Shown one piece after another: positions 23,190-62,490 of a stretch of DNA of 64,000 nt. The notes beneath the pieces are model-generated. The model had not been told where the DNA came from and searched no databases. It worked only from the letters and a program-made list of their open reading frames with translations. Source of the stretch: Sycon ciliatum. Taxonomy: Eukaryota; Porifera; Calcarea; Leucosolenida; Sycettidae. Position numbers and translations under genes: made by a program. Location: positions 18,879,707 to 18,943,706 of the forward strand of contig NC_088646.1 in assembly GCF_964019385.1 (NCBI RefSeq), given 5' to 3'. Each line of letters opens with the position of its first letter. Position 1 is the first letter of the stretch.

Positions 23190-23834
23190 ATGCTTAGGTA
23201 TGCATGTCGTCCTGGTCTTTTGGCGCTGAAGACTCCAGTATTTCGACGGTCTATTAGTGGAGTAAGCGAGTCATGGAAAGGCATCTTTCCCGAGGTCAAA
23301 AGGCCTCGAGTCTATTTAGATTTTACTCTTGAAGGATATCCGGCTGGATCCGTTGTAATCGAGCTGTTCTCGGACATTGTTCCAAAGGCTGCTGAGAACT
23401 TCAGATGTCTCTGTACAGGGGAGAGAGGAGAGCACCTGTGGTTCAAGAATACGAAAATCTCCCACATGATGTTCGGCGTGTACATGGTTGGAGGTGACAT
23501 TCACCATGGAGGTTCAAGTGGAGGAGAATCGATATATGGTCCACGATTTCTGGATGAGAACTATATTGTGCAACATCAGCATGCTGGAATCGTGGGCATG
23601 ATCAACTGTGGTGCACCGCATACCAATGCCAGCCAATTCTACATCACCATATCACCTGCTCCATTTATGGATGGGAAGAATGTTGGCATAGGTCAGGTTG
23701 TTGAAGGACTGGATGTTGTGAAGAAGATTGTCCGTGTAGCAGGTGTGCCGGAGGTAAAGTCAGGATTACTGTCCCGTGTAGCAGGATCACGCAAGCCCGT
23801 GCTCATTGAGAGCTGTGGACAGCTGGACACCTAG
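23190..23834 (+). CDS. Cyclophilin-type PPIase-like protein, probably mitochondrial and catalytically degenerate
   Basis: Single exon, 214 residues. The first about 30 residues (MLRYACRPGLLALKTPVFRR) are basic and lack acidic residues until SES, like a mitochondrial presequence. The cyclophilin fold follows: VYLDFTLEGYPAGSVVIELF, PKAAENFRCLCTGERG, GGESIYGPRFLDENY, GMINCGAPHTNASQFYIT and a C-terminal IESCGQL. Cyclophilins catalyse prolyl cis-trans isomerisation. Aligned to human cyclophilin A, the active-site Arg55, Phe60 and Gln63 are His92, Val97 and Val100 here, Trp121 is Phe159 and His126 is Asn164. Isomerase activity and cyclosporin binding are therefore doubtful. Lack of introns in an intron-rich neighbourhood suggests a retrocopy or a naturally intronless gene; the frame is fully open, so it is probably functional in some way. 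Confidence 0.9.
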   Translation: MLRYACRPGLLALKTPVFRRSISGVSESWKGIFPEVKRPRVYLDFTLEGYPAGSVVIELFSDIVPKAAENFRCLCTGERGEHLWFKNTKISHMMFGVYMVGGDIHHGGSSGGESIYGPRFLDENYIVQHQHAGIVGMINCGAPHTNASQFYITISPAPFMDGKNVGIGQVVEGLDVVKKIVRVAGVPEVKSGLLSRVAGSRKPVLIESCGQLDT

Positions 23835-23900
23835 AACTTTCATAAGACTTTCTATAATTAATAATATTGTTTACTTGAGAACACATGCACATGAAATTGG

Positions 23901-23902
<2 letters not shown>

Positions 23903-23943
<41 letters not shown>
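23903..23943. repeat. (GT)n microsatellite
   Basis: About 20 GT units shortly downstream of the cyclophilin stop codon, possibly within its 3' UTR. Confidence 0.9.
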
Positions 23944-23945
<2 letters not shown>

Positions 23946-24641
23946 GGCGCACACGTGCTTGGGTGTGTGTATTTGCATTGCCAGTACAGAGTAGGTGTAC
24001 ATGTGGCACACCGTCCGTTCATCACTATGAGATTGGAAAGATTAAGTCCTTTTTTTGCATTTGTCTACTTGTACGGTTTACGGCGGATTCCATCAAACAC
24101 AACTGGACTGTCGGTTGTTAAAAGTTGGAGTTACTTCGAAGTATGAATGCTTTTCCAATGAGCTGGCCAGTTCATCCCATATATGGGTGTCATTTGTGTG
24201 TACTTTCTTAGCCACGTTATGCATGCAACACACAGTGTGTTGGTTATTTTTAAATACGGGATGTATTTCACGTTGCAGCAAGCGTACGTGGTTTCATGTC
24301 TTGTTTTTGCCATGTGCTGTGGCTGTGGCACATTATGACATTTCATGCCTAGACCAGCCAATATGCTGACCACCTTTATGCATGTTCAACAGTGCTGCTC
24401 AATCAAAACCATCTTTGCACACTGCACCAGGGAACATCGCAGTTCGGCAGGTCAGGGGCTGCACAGTGCCCGGTGCGTTATTCCCTTGTGTGGATTTGTT
24501 TGTGCAACACTTTAGTATTAGTGAGGGATGGCAACAGAGGATCAATGTGGAAGTAATACGAAAATGCAATTCATGTTCGAATGTGCAAACATTTGCGCGT
24601 CTGGAAAATGGCGTAATGCATGTGGTACGAAATGACCCAGT

Positions 24642-25006
24642 CTGTCCCCGAGGGAATTTGCGGAAAAAATCGCAAAAAACGCGGGGGGAAAACGCGGCAT
24701 AATATGGCATAATTTGCGGTGAATTTGCGGTAAATATGCGGTGAATAATATTGATGTGCGGCAATTTTCAGGGAGTATGTAGTGAAATCAATCAGTTACA
24801 AGTCTCTGGTGTAAGCACTCGTCATATTTGAGTAAAAAGCCGCCAAGATGAAACGTTGCTGACCGAACAGTGCACTGTGTGTACGTGTAGTGCAACAAAA
24901 AAGTTAAAAAAACGCGGGAAAATCGCGGAAAACGCGGTCTTTTAAAAAATCGCAAAAAACGCGGAAAAAAACGCGGCCGCGGAATCGCAATTTTCCCCGG
25001 GGACAG
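24642..25006. mobile_element. 365-bp MITE with exact 6-bp target duplication
   Basis: Ends CTGTCCCCGAGGGAA and TTTTCCCCGGGGACAG are inverted repeats; CCCAGT flanks both sides (24636-24641 and 25007-25012). The interior repeats GCGGAAAA, CGCAAAAAACGCGG and TTTGCGGT. I cannot assign the superfamily. Confidence 0.75.
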
Positions 25007-25012
25007 CCCAGT

Positions 25013-25963
25013 TGAGCAGGATAAGTAGATTTACCACCCTTATGAAAATTGCCAGGTTCAGACTACATAATAGTATGCTCGGTTTAGCCTAACCAGGGTG
25101 GATCTTATGTTTGCTAGTTTGATGGACCCGGTGGTGGCCAGCCGCCTGGCTGAGCCAATTCCGCCAGGGACTGTACCAGGGGATCTGGTGACTTACTGGT
25201 ACATGTATATCTTTAGCGCAGCACTCGGCACTACAGTATTATAATAATTTATAGCAAGAATAGTAGATAAACAGTCAGAATCAGGGAGAACATATGTAGA
25301 TCTACGTGTAGATCTGCGTAGTATATTATTAAAAAAAAGGAGCAAAAAACGAAAGTTGTCAGAATGAGGCCATATCCGGCTCATTTTCCTCCTGAAGTGA
25401 TGAACTTTCCGCTGGTGTAATTTTTTATGCGGTAAACAACACGACGGTTGGGAAATTTTAAAAATTCAAACCAACTCCCACTGCGAATTTGTAAAAAATC
25501 AGCTGATCTCCACTTTGAATGCAGTTCGCAAGCGCGATCAATCTTCGTTCCGGTTCACTGCGTGGATCGCGGAGGGTGCCAAGAGCGCCAGCTCTTTGTA
25601 CTTGTGTGTGTGTGCCGTGTTGGCTGTCTAGTTGTAGATCTACCCCGTACCGACCCGTACATCTACTCAGCTCTAGCTCGAGCGCTCTGCAGTCAGCAGG
25701 TCAGCACTGGTACGGTGTCAGCACGAACAAAAAAATGCAAATCCGCGTCAAAGGAAGTACAGAAAAAGTTGGAAATTGGCGCGTCCGCTGTTCTCTGTAG
25801 CTGTTGTCTTCTGGTCATTGGCAATAAGAGGAGATAGTCCGCTAACTACAGAGCCAAGAAGCGTGTTTTCTACAGAAACCAGTTCCAGAGCTCCAAGCGC
25901 AGAGATCTGGAGAAAGAAAACGAGTCTGCATCTCGTGCTCAAACTGAAAGTGACTCTGAGCAA
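25013..25963. other. Intergenic sequence, nothing assigned
   Basis: No gene or element boundary is convincing. It may contain the 5' part of the Mutator-like remnant that follows. Confidence 0.3.
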
Positions 25964-27236
25964 TTGGGAGTACCTGACACGTCTCGTAGCTGCGAACCCT
26001 TGGCTGGCGATCTGAACTTACTTGCAGATGAGGATACTGAGAGCGCTGGTGACTCCAATGAAGACTCGAGTGAGGAGAGTGATGAAGTCCTGGATTCTGA
26101 CAACTGGAATTTTAGTTTGCAGAAATTAAATTTAATTGCAGAATTTATTGTCCACAATAGCAGTTTGCAGAAAATGTAAGAGCTGGCCTAGTCTCCATAA
26201 TTGAAGTTGCATGCAACTACTGCACTTCTGTTGCTTCACCGCCCGCAGTGGGAAAGATATCCAGTTATTTTGAATTGAATAGAAAGAGCGTACTGGCTAT
26301 GCGCCTGCTTGAACGAGGCCGCGAGGATTTCCGGAAATTGTGTGCATTCCTCGATTTGCCAGCGCCGGTTGAAAGAAGAACTACCAGCGCCTCGTGAAGA
26401 ATTTTCACCAAGCTGCTAAAGCTAGTGTAAGTTTGAGCATGAAAAATGCTGCTGGAGTTGTGTTCACACAACAAGTTGCAGCCGGGGAGGAATCGCCAGC
26501 CGAAATCGCCGTGACAACGGACGGAACATGGATGCGACGAGGATGCAGCTCCTTATATGGCATGCAGACTGTGATTGCTTGGGAGACGCAAAAATTTGTG
26601 GACGTGGAAGTGTTGACCCGCTATTGTACTTTCTGCACAAGGAAGGAGACTCCCTGCGGAACTGTTTTGGAAATTCTATCTGCAAGATTGCAGGCTTCGT
26701 CACAGCGATGGCCTGTGTTATTTGGGCATCTGTTTGCCACAACGTACAGTCCAAGGATGCCGAGAAATGCAATCAGTTCTGCCCGGAAAGACTCATGGTG
26801 CAGGTGGCAGCAATAGAAGTGTGGATATGGCAATGTTTCTGTGGCAGTTTCTTCATCGTCGAACAACACTATCCCTGTTGCAGTCTTTGAAGAAATTAAA
26901 CCTGTATATGTCCATCTTGCCGACAAATCCCTCCTACAGGGCTGTGTTCGTCGTGCCACACAGAATGCCAATGAAGCACTCAATGGCACTATTTGACATC
27001 TCTGTCCAAAGGAATCGTTCTGTAGCTCCATAACTGTTGAGACTGCTGTGTTCCTGGCAGTGATCGTGTTCAATGAAGACCACAGTGAGCTTGCCGAAGT
27101 AGTACAGCGTATGGGATGCACTGTTAGTCCGTCGTTGGAGAGAAATCTAGGTGTCTTTCAAGAGGAAAGCTGTACCACAAGCGTAGAAAGTCGTCAGAAG
27201 AGGAGCAAAAAGCAAGTAAGCATTGCAGAGCAGTGA
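25964..27236 (+). pseudogene. Second Mutator-like transposase remnant, frameshifted
   Basis: Plus-strand fragments in several frames follow the order of the family: an acidic N-terminal stretch (SNEDSSEESDEVLDSDNW), LRRG-like KSVLAMRLLERGREDFRKLC, then ESPAEIAVTTDGTWMRRGCS, DVEVLTRYCTFC, and a C-terminal segment near 26900-27100 (VHLADKSLLQGCVRRATQ, NEALNGTIWHLCP, VETAVFLAVIVFN). At least two frame changes (near 26395 and after about 26640) break it. It keeps the C-terminal part missing from the copy at 21013-22347 and is clearly diverged from it. Confidence 0.7.
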
Positions 27237-27894
27237 AGAAAGGGTTTCTGGATCAGGCACAGCACAAGGAAGAAGAAACATATGCTGCTGGTGGCTTTTG
27301 AAAGGTGAAACTGGAGTGTACTTTTTCATGAATTTGAACCTCTTTTTCATAGACTCCGACAAGTTTGAGCCAACATATCTCAGGGCTTACTTGTCATAGA
27401 ATTATAATCTTGGGCATTATTCACATCTACGTGAAATTTGCTAGGTGCTAAACTAAACAGAACTGTCAATATCCCAGCGAGGTTCTTCCAACTGGCATGT
27501 CTCTGAATTATCTGTAAACATCGCGTTTCTGATCTGTAAAACTGAAAATCACAATGCTCCACTGTACATATGTTTACAAGGTTTAGTGTAGTTTAGCACC
27601 TTGAGCTGTTAGTCTGCATGAGTTCTGAGCAAATTGACACTGCTGGACACCATTAGCCTCTGTTCTTTTTTGGCTCAATCCTTGCCCTGTACGTGCGATA
27701 TGAACGCATTTTGGCTGAGTGCAAGTTCGGCACTTCAAGATATGTGAGATGTGTGAAAAATGATTCTGAACCTAGGTATGAACACCCTCAACATCACTGC
27801 CAAGTTTGGTTTGGATATTCCCAGCTGTTCATGACTTCTGGTCCAAAGAGTGTAGTATACGGAAAAGGGGAACTGCCACCTTAAGGCCATGGTA

Positions 27895-28105
27895 AAAAAT
27901 AAAGTTGATTCTCAGGTCATGAGCCTGTGAAAATCGGTGCGAGCGAGCAATTTTTTATTTTATTTCCCACAATTTTTTAATTTCCAAAGATAGGGTCACG
28001 TACAGTATATTTTTTATTATTCAGACCAGGCAGTAGAAAAATACCGGTATTTTACTACTCCCTGATTCATGCCTTTCGCATTGACCGTTTTCATTCGCGC
28101 ATATA
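27895..28105. mobile_element. Partial Harbinger-type MITE carrying a 38-bp hairpin
   Basis: Begins TAA|GGCCATGGTAAAAAATAAAG and matches, in reverse, the right part of the complete element at 32763-33090, including GTGCGAGCGAGC and the internal hairpin (28027-28064). The other terminus is missing. Confidence 0.65.
28027..28064. mobile_element. 38-bp hAT-type hairpin inside the partial MITE
   Basis: CAGGCAGTAG...CTACTCCCTG with an AAAATACCGGTATTTT core. The flanks ATTCAGAC / ATTCATGC agree at 6 of 8. The same insertion is present in the related element at 32763-33090, so it predates amplification of that MITE. Confidence 0.6.
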
Positions 28106-28179
28106 ATTATACCCCTTGGGCCGGAAATTAAATCCCGGTATAAGGATCACTCGCACAATGTACATGTACATGCCAAGTG

Positions 28180-28470
28180 ACCCCCCCCCCCCGGCTCCGA
28201 AGGATCACCCGCACAATGTACGTTAATCATTGTTGTGATTTGCTTTCAAGCAATGACATTATGTGCATAATCAGTAACTTACTTGATGTTGCTGTTTTTT
28301 TGTTTTTTTGGTTTCCCGTTCTCGGGGCCTTCTATTCGGTACTCTTTGTAGTTGTACTTCTGTACTGCTGAGCTATCCGAATTCAAATAAACATTAAAAA
28401 ACAAAAAAACAAAAAAACGTGCCAAGTGCCCCCCCCCCCCCCCCCCCCCCCGGGCTCCGATCCCTAATCC
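28180..28470. repeat. Two poly-C tracts in a duplicated context
   Basis: Runs of about 13 C (near 28180) and about 22 C (near 28430), each preceded by GCCAAGTG and followed by GGCTCCGA. GGATCAC[TC]CGCACAATGTAC also occurs twice (28145 and 28203). Confidence 0.7.
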
Positions 28471-28514
28471 GGTGTGACCATGGTGACCCTAACGCCAAAG
28501 TAACGGGTTCTACT

Positions 28515-28549
28515 CAGGGAGTCGTAAAAAAAGTATTTTACGACTCCTG
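28515..28549. mobile_element. 35-bp hAT-type hairpin with exact 8-bp target duplication
   Basis: CAGGGAGTCGTA...TACGACTCCTG with GTTCTACT directly on both sides (28507-28514 and 28550-28557). Same family as the hairpin at 16285; one C is missing from the right end. Confidence 0.8.
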
Positions 28550-28958
28550 GTTCTACTCTACTTGTTTTTCGATTTTGACAGCATGTTACAAGGCGAGGAC
28601 GCGTAGTGCTCCTGACTACAACCATAAACCGGTTGGCAGAGTCCCGGTCTTGCGACCATTTGAACCGTATTGGGAAAACCCAGGTTCGGACCCTCGTTAC
28701 TCTACGGGTTGGTAGGATTTTTATAATTTTCGTTTTTTTGTGTTGTAGAAGTCGTCGTGTTGCCGCCGTAGTACTACTTGTAGTACCTGTACGAGTGAAT
28801 AGCAATTCTTTCTGGACATGACTTGAAATAAAATAGAGCCCCACTGGCCATGGCTGTGTGTTTTACATTATTCTTATATCTTTGTAATTATTATTATTAT
28901 TATTATTTTTTTTTCTTCGGAAAACACTGAATTGAGACAAATATATTGTATGGCCTAA

Positions 28959-29354
28959 GGCCAAGTAAAAAAAAAAGCTAGATGATCGTCCCCGTCCGCC
29001 CCAGTTTTTGTCAGCGCCCCAAGAAATATTTTATTTTTTAAATCGTGAGTTTTTGCCGAAATCGTTGGTTTTTTACCGATCGCGGATGCAGGAAACATGT
29101 GCACGCTTTGTTTAATACTTTCTTTACTATATGGACCACATACTACTAGTATATCACAATACAACGTCAGTATCGATCTGCTGAAGAAAGAAAAAAAGAA
29201 AAAAAAAGAAAAAAAGAGAAAAAAACCTTGATGTTGTTGTGTACACTGTGTGCATGAGAGGGTAAAAAGTAAAAAAATAAAAATAAAATCCTCCCGCCCT
29301 CCCCGATTTTTCCAAAAAAAAGGACGATCATCTAGTAATTTTTTTTACTCGGCC
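28959..29354. mobile_element. 396-bp MITE with TAA duplication (PIF/Harbinger-like)
   Basis: Inverted ends GGCCAAGTAAAAAAAAAAGC / TTTTTTTTACTCGGCC continue into CTAGATGATCGTCC and its complement. TAA flanks both ends (28956-28958 and 29355-29357). Non-coding. A TAA/TTA target is typical of PIF/Harbinger elements. Confidence 0.7.
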
Positions 29355-29357
29355 TAA

Positions 29358-30125
29358 TCCTTCATCTTTCCAAATATGTGACAATTGCTCATGCTGTGAT
29401 CCAAGAGACTTGATAGCAGGACGTTTTTTTACAGGCCAATTTTTTGGCCTAAATTTCAGTGTATGGAATTCTGGACATGAAAGTAAAATAGCGTCAATAG
29501 GCATCCTATACTGCACCATTTTTGTTATTTTTTCTATTGGTGGACTGCAATTGGCCTCTTCACACTTCTATCCAACAAGTCCATGACTATACCGCGTCTG
29601 AAGTGGAGTGCACATGGGGAAGCCAAAAATTCGTCCATTACTTCTTATTTTACTCAAAATTCAAAATTCTCATGCGACATAGTGAACCCGTTGAAATGCC
29701 GCACAAGCAAAGGCTATCGACAAGGCACCGACACGAGGAGAAACTACAACAGCCCAGCTGTCAACTACGGCAAGAAAAAACTTCATCAACTCGACTGACT
29801 TGACTTGTACACGCGACGACAAATTATTTTACTCGAAATGTCCAGAAATGTACCGTACATGTCCGTCCAGAAATAGCAATTCACCTCGTACAGTACCGGT
29901 CCTGTGCTTCCGGGTTCAAAGGTCAGTTGTAGTACACGACCCCTAGCCCTGCTCCTTCCTTTCTCTTCCTAGCAGCTTGGTGATTTTGTCTTCGGAGTTG
30001 ATTGTCGATGGTGAAGAAGGCCGTTGTCATTGTCTTTGTGATTGAGAGACATGTCAGTACTGCCCAATATCTTGGGTTGAACTCAAACCAATTTCCTTAC
30101 GCCAGGTCACAGCTGCTACACCGTT
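29358..30125. other. Upstream region of the ADAM10-like gene
   Basis: No element or exon is evident. It should contain the promoter and 5' UTR of the protease gene, but no core promoter motif can be singled out. Confidence 0.3.
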
Positions 30126-58651
<28,526 letters not shown>

Positions 58652-59291
58652 ACACCGTGTTACAGCATATGGTTACGTCACTACATGTACTATGTACCTG
58701 GTCACCTTCAATCTACTGTGAACGTATGTATATAGCAGCTACTGTTGCTGACATCTGACCAGTTCTAAGCCCAGCATGTAGAAAAATTGGAATTGGAATA
58801 TCAGCGACTAGAAATTGGAATATAGAACACAGCAATATTCATGCCAAGATTAGCAACTAAGCTAAGCCTCACTTACAAAGGCGCCTATAGATGGGCACGT
58901 TTTTTAGTTCCGTACGCCATGACTGGAACCATTCTCTTGCTTACAACCTAGACAGTGATATAGTTTTACAACATGCATTTAAACAAAACGTATACACCAT
59001 AGAGTATTTGAATATATCAAAAGAATTCATGACGTTTCAGAATGGATTACGCCGTCTGTAGTAGACAGCTGTATTATGCTAATGAATGCAAACTGCCTAG
59101 AAGAATAGACAGATCGGGGGGGGGGGGGGGGGGTAGGATTAAGTGGATGCTCCTCTTCCACGTTATCATGTGGACAATGCTAACGTTGCTTGGTATCATG
59201 AAGAAGAAGTACACACAACCTTCCTTCCCTGTGCTTAACTGGCACATCGTTCATCTTGTGTGGAATTTGAAGACGAAGACATGTGTGCACT
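58652..59291. other. Convergent intergenic region
   Basis: 640 bp between the stop codons of the ADAM10-like and tetraspanin genes, holding both 3' UTRs. It contains a run of 19 G at 59115-59133. No classical AATAAA signal stands out for either gene. Confidence 0.4.
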
Positions 59292-62200
59292 CTACTTCTC
59301 GGCGCCGCTATCCTCTCGGATGAACTTGATGGCCAGGATGAGACCGATCACTTGCAGAATTACGAAGATAATAGCGACTGTGAAGATGCCGACAGTGTAC
59401 TTCTGGAACTTCTCGAACATAGCATTTGAGCAGCCCTGCAGTCACAGTGCAAATGTTACACGGCAAGCCAATACAGGTCAGATATGTAGCCATTTACTGG
59501 TAAGTAAGGCCATATTATGCCTTTGTCACATTCCTGCCAAGCGCAATTCCTGTCTCACGGTGAATCTATAGCAACAAGAGTACATACCAGAGTGTGCAAC
59601 TCCCGCATACCCTGATGTCTTGACAGAATTTCAAGTTGATGTCATTTTTACGATGCAATGCTCCTTGTTCCAGTGAAGTTTGCGACATTTGTGCGTGATG
59701 TTGAGACATCACACGTGCTTCCTTGAACAAGCTTGTACATGATCAAATGGGCTTTGTCCACCACAGGTTCAGGGTACATCTGACAATATGGGTACAATGC
59801 GCATTGTGTCATCGAAATGACGTCAACTTGAAATTCTCTCGGGACAGCACCCATATTTGGAGGTGCACACTCGTGGGGGTTGTGTACTCTTCGTAGTAGT
59901 ATTCTATCAATATGTTACAGGACATTTTACTCGACACAAAGTTTTTATTACAATCGGCAAACTGCGAGAACAACACGGGACAAAGAACTGAACGCATTCA
60001 AATGTAATCAGGGCTTGTTGTTATGACATTGTACTAGTAACCAGTCAAGCTGCTGCTCACCCTCGCATTATCAAGTACTAACCAATCAGACAAAATAGCT
60101 ACCTTCTGAAATGTCGAACATGTCACTAGCATTTTTTTAAACTATCTCGACCACACCTGTTATCATATCCCCGTTTGTTTTCATCATCCATTGTTCTTTG
60201 CCTCCTCGTGTTGGTTCCCATCTAGCTGTTTCTGACTAGAAGCAATACTATGATACTTATCCGCAATCTTCCTTGTTGGCTTCTCGCCACCATGGAATAA
60301 GAGAATAAAAAATAAAATAACTGACAAGCCTTCGAGACAAGTGAAAGTGAGTGCCACAGTTACCTTTTGGTAGGGGTAGGTGCAGACTGCAGGTTGATCT
60401 TTGCAGCAGGCCGCGGGAATGAACAGGTTGGCGTTTATGTAGTCGGTACTGCTGTTGCTCCCGCAGCATTCGAACTGCAGAGACAGATAGAGAACAGTTC
60501 CTCAGAATTTCTAAGCATTGCTCAAAACTTGAGCAACACCGGCCAATAATTATGATGTGCTGCTCACTCATGGAAAGTTGAAAAGGAGAAGGCCCGCATA
60601 AAGAATAGATTTCATGGCAGGAAGACAAAATAATCAGCATGTGTGCTAGTACTAGTAGCAAGGATGTCACTGGGAAGTCGGATACCAGTAGCACTTAGTA
60701 AGGCCTTTTGCAGCATCGCTCTTTACACTCCGTGCAATGGTACCAATGCGCAAAGCCATCAACACGAACAGCAGGGGAGCAAGAGAACAAGAATAGAAAG
60801 TGGATGTACCTATGCATGATAAAAAATAAAAAAAGTAAATAATTATTATCGTGTCCGTTCCCGAAGGGCTCAAGACGGCCGCTAACACCCGGTAAACCCT
60901 AGCATGTTAACGTACGGTTATATGCGGATAGTGAGTGAGGATGCTGCCAAACCGAACTCAACTGGGAATATTTTCCAACAAAACACAACAAAATCTACTT
61001 GGTTCAACATCGTTGGCTGTGGTGCCACAGTGAAAAAGTGAAAAAGGCCTCGATGCAGACTTCGTCTACTCGATCACGAGTCTGTGGATTTGACAGTTGC
61101 ACAGTTTCTAATTGCAACCTTAAATAGATTGCCCTGCTGCCTGAAAATCTAGCTTACCTCCTGCTGAAGCTTGTCCAGTGCCTTCATGGTCTTGGAGTCG
61201 CTCTGAGGTCCGTATGCCTTTACCATTGCGGTGCGAATTCCATCCCTAGCACTGGTTTCACCCTGTCGGAAGACCAGACAGAAGCCAGTGTATTGTTGCG
61301 TAGGTGTGCAGTATAGTAGCTCGTTTCACAACCGCCAAGACAGGCTTTCAATTCAGATGTGTCCACTGACCAGATTTGTACCCAGATTACTCTCAAATGA
61401 AAAGCAGTAACTGTTGCAGAATCTCCCAATAACAGCATGCGAGGGGAAACCCGCTCTCGCGGAAGCCGCGGTGTGCATTATGTGTGTCTCACCTGGTCTC
61501 TGTACACGAATGCGAGCACCATCATGGTGATCTCCAGCACCATCAGGAGGACCAGGAAGATGATGAACTGTACAGAAGAGCAATACGGAACAGGTCAGAA
61601 TATCAGCAATACCTGTCATTCGAATAATCGAATTCAAAGCAATGCAGAAAAGGTGGCAGCAACCAGACAATACTGCTAGTATGTGTGGGTGCCACCTTTT
61701 TTTGCATTGTATTTACCGTAATACTAGTATTTTGCTTCGGTTGGTGGATAACCTGCATAGCAGCATCACGATCTACATTACATTGTACTACTAATTTGTA
61801 GTTATAACATGACATCACATTGTGATGTTTACATGATGGGCTACAATATTGTACTAGTACCGCCGAGAAAGCCTGTAGTTGTTCACGTAGTGGTATGGTG
61901 CATTCACTGTATTGCAACCATAACTATGGCATCTCGCGCTGCAGCCACATTACCTACCGTCTTCAGCATGCACTTGTTCTTGCAGCACAGACCACCGATG
62001 CCGAAGAAGCCGACCATCACCAGAAGAACACCGACCACAATTGCCAGCGCCACCGGACCCCATAGATAACGACTCTCGAACAGGTTCGCATCGGCAAAGT
62101 CCTGGAACTCCTTAGCTGCAATGCCTCCCACGATAAGCAGGGCAAGTCCAGCACCCTAGGAGGAGAAATAACGCCGGTACATGCACAGGCTATATAGACA

Positions 62201-62490
62201 GGGCATGGTTCCAACACTAGTAACTATTGTTATAAGGAATCAGTGTGCCTGATGGTGACTGCTGAATGCTGGCATTGCGGATCACCACGCCACTGGCTTC
62301 AATGCTGTCTAACGTACTGAAGTACGTTGCATCAAACGTGCACACACATTGTACAGTGTATTTCAGTAGCTCAGGGCATGTATTGGTATTCGGTGGCATT
62401 CAATTTTCATTGGCTTACCAGCAAGCCCAGGTTGAAGATGAAGAGAACGAATCTCAGGAGGCCTTCAACGCACGTCCCACAGCAACCCAT
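59292..62490 (-). CDS. Tetraspanin, complete
   Basis: Six exons, all in phase 0 with GT-AG introns: 62490-62419, 62155-61958, 61567-61493, 61262-61158, 60474-60364 and 59435-59292. They give 234 residues. The start MGCCGTCVEGLLRF sits in a purine-rich context. Four membrane helices (TM1 FVLFIFNLGLL across exons 1-2, TM2 VALAIVVGVLLVMVGFFGIG, TM3 FIIFLVLLMVLEITMMVLAF, TM4 FTVAIIFVILQVIGLILAI) enclose a large loop with the family CCG motif (153-155), a Cys pair (173-174), Cys181 and Cys189: six cysteines, with AACC where most members have PxSC. Cytoplasmic cysteines after TM1 and TM2 are probable palmitoylation sites, and Asn157 is a possible glycosylation site. Tetraspanins organise membrane microdomains and partner proteins. 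The subfamily cannot be fixed from sequence alone. Confidence 0.95.

Noticed and set aside
59292..62490. Assignment to the TspanC8 group that regulates ADAM10
   Set aside because: The large loop shows six cysteines, not eight, so proximity to the ADAM10 gene is not taken as a functional link.
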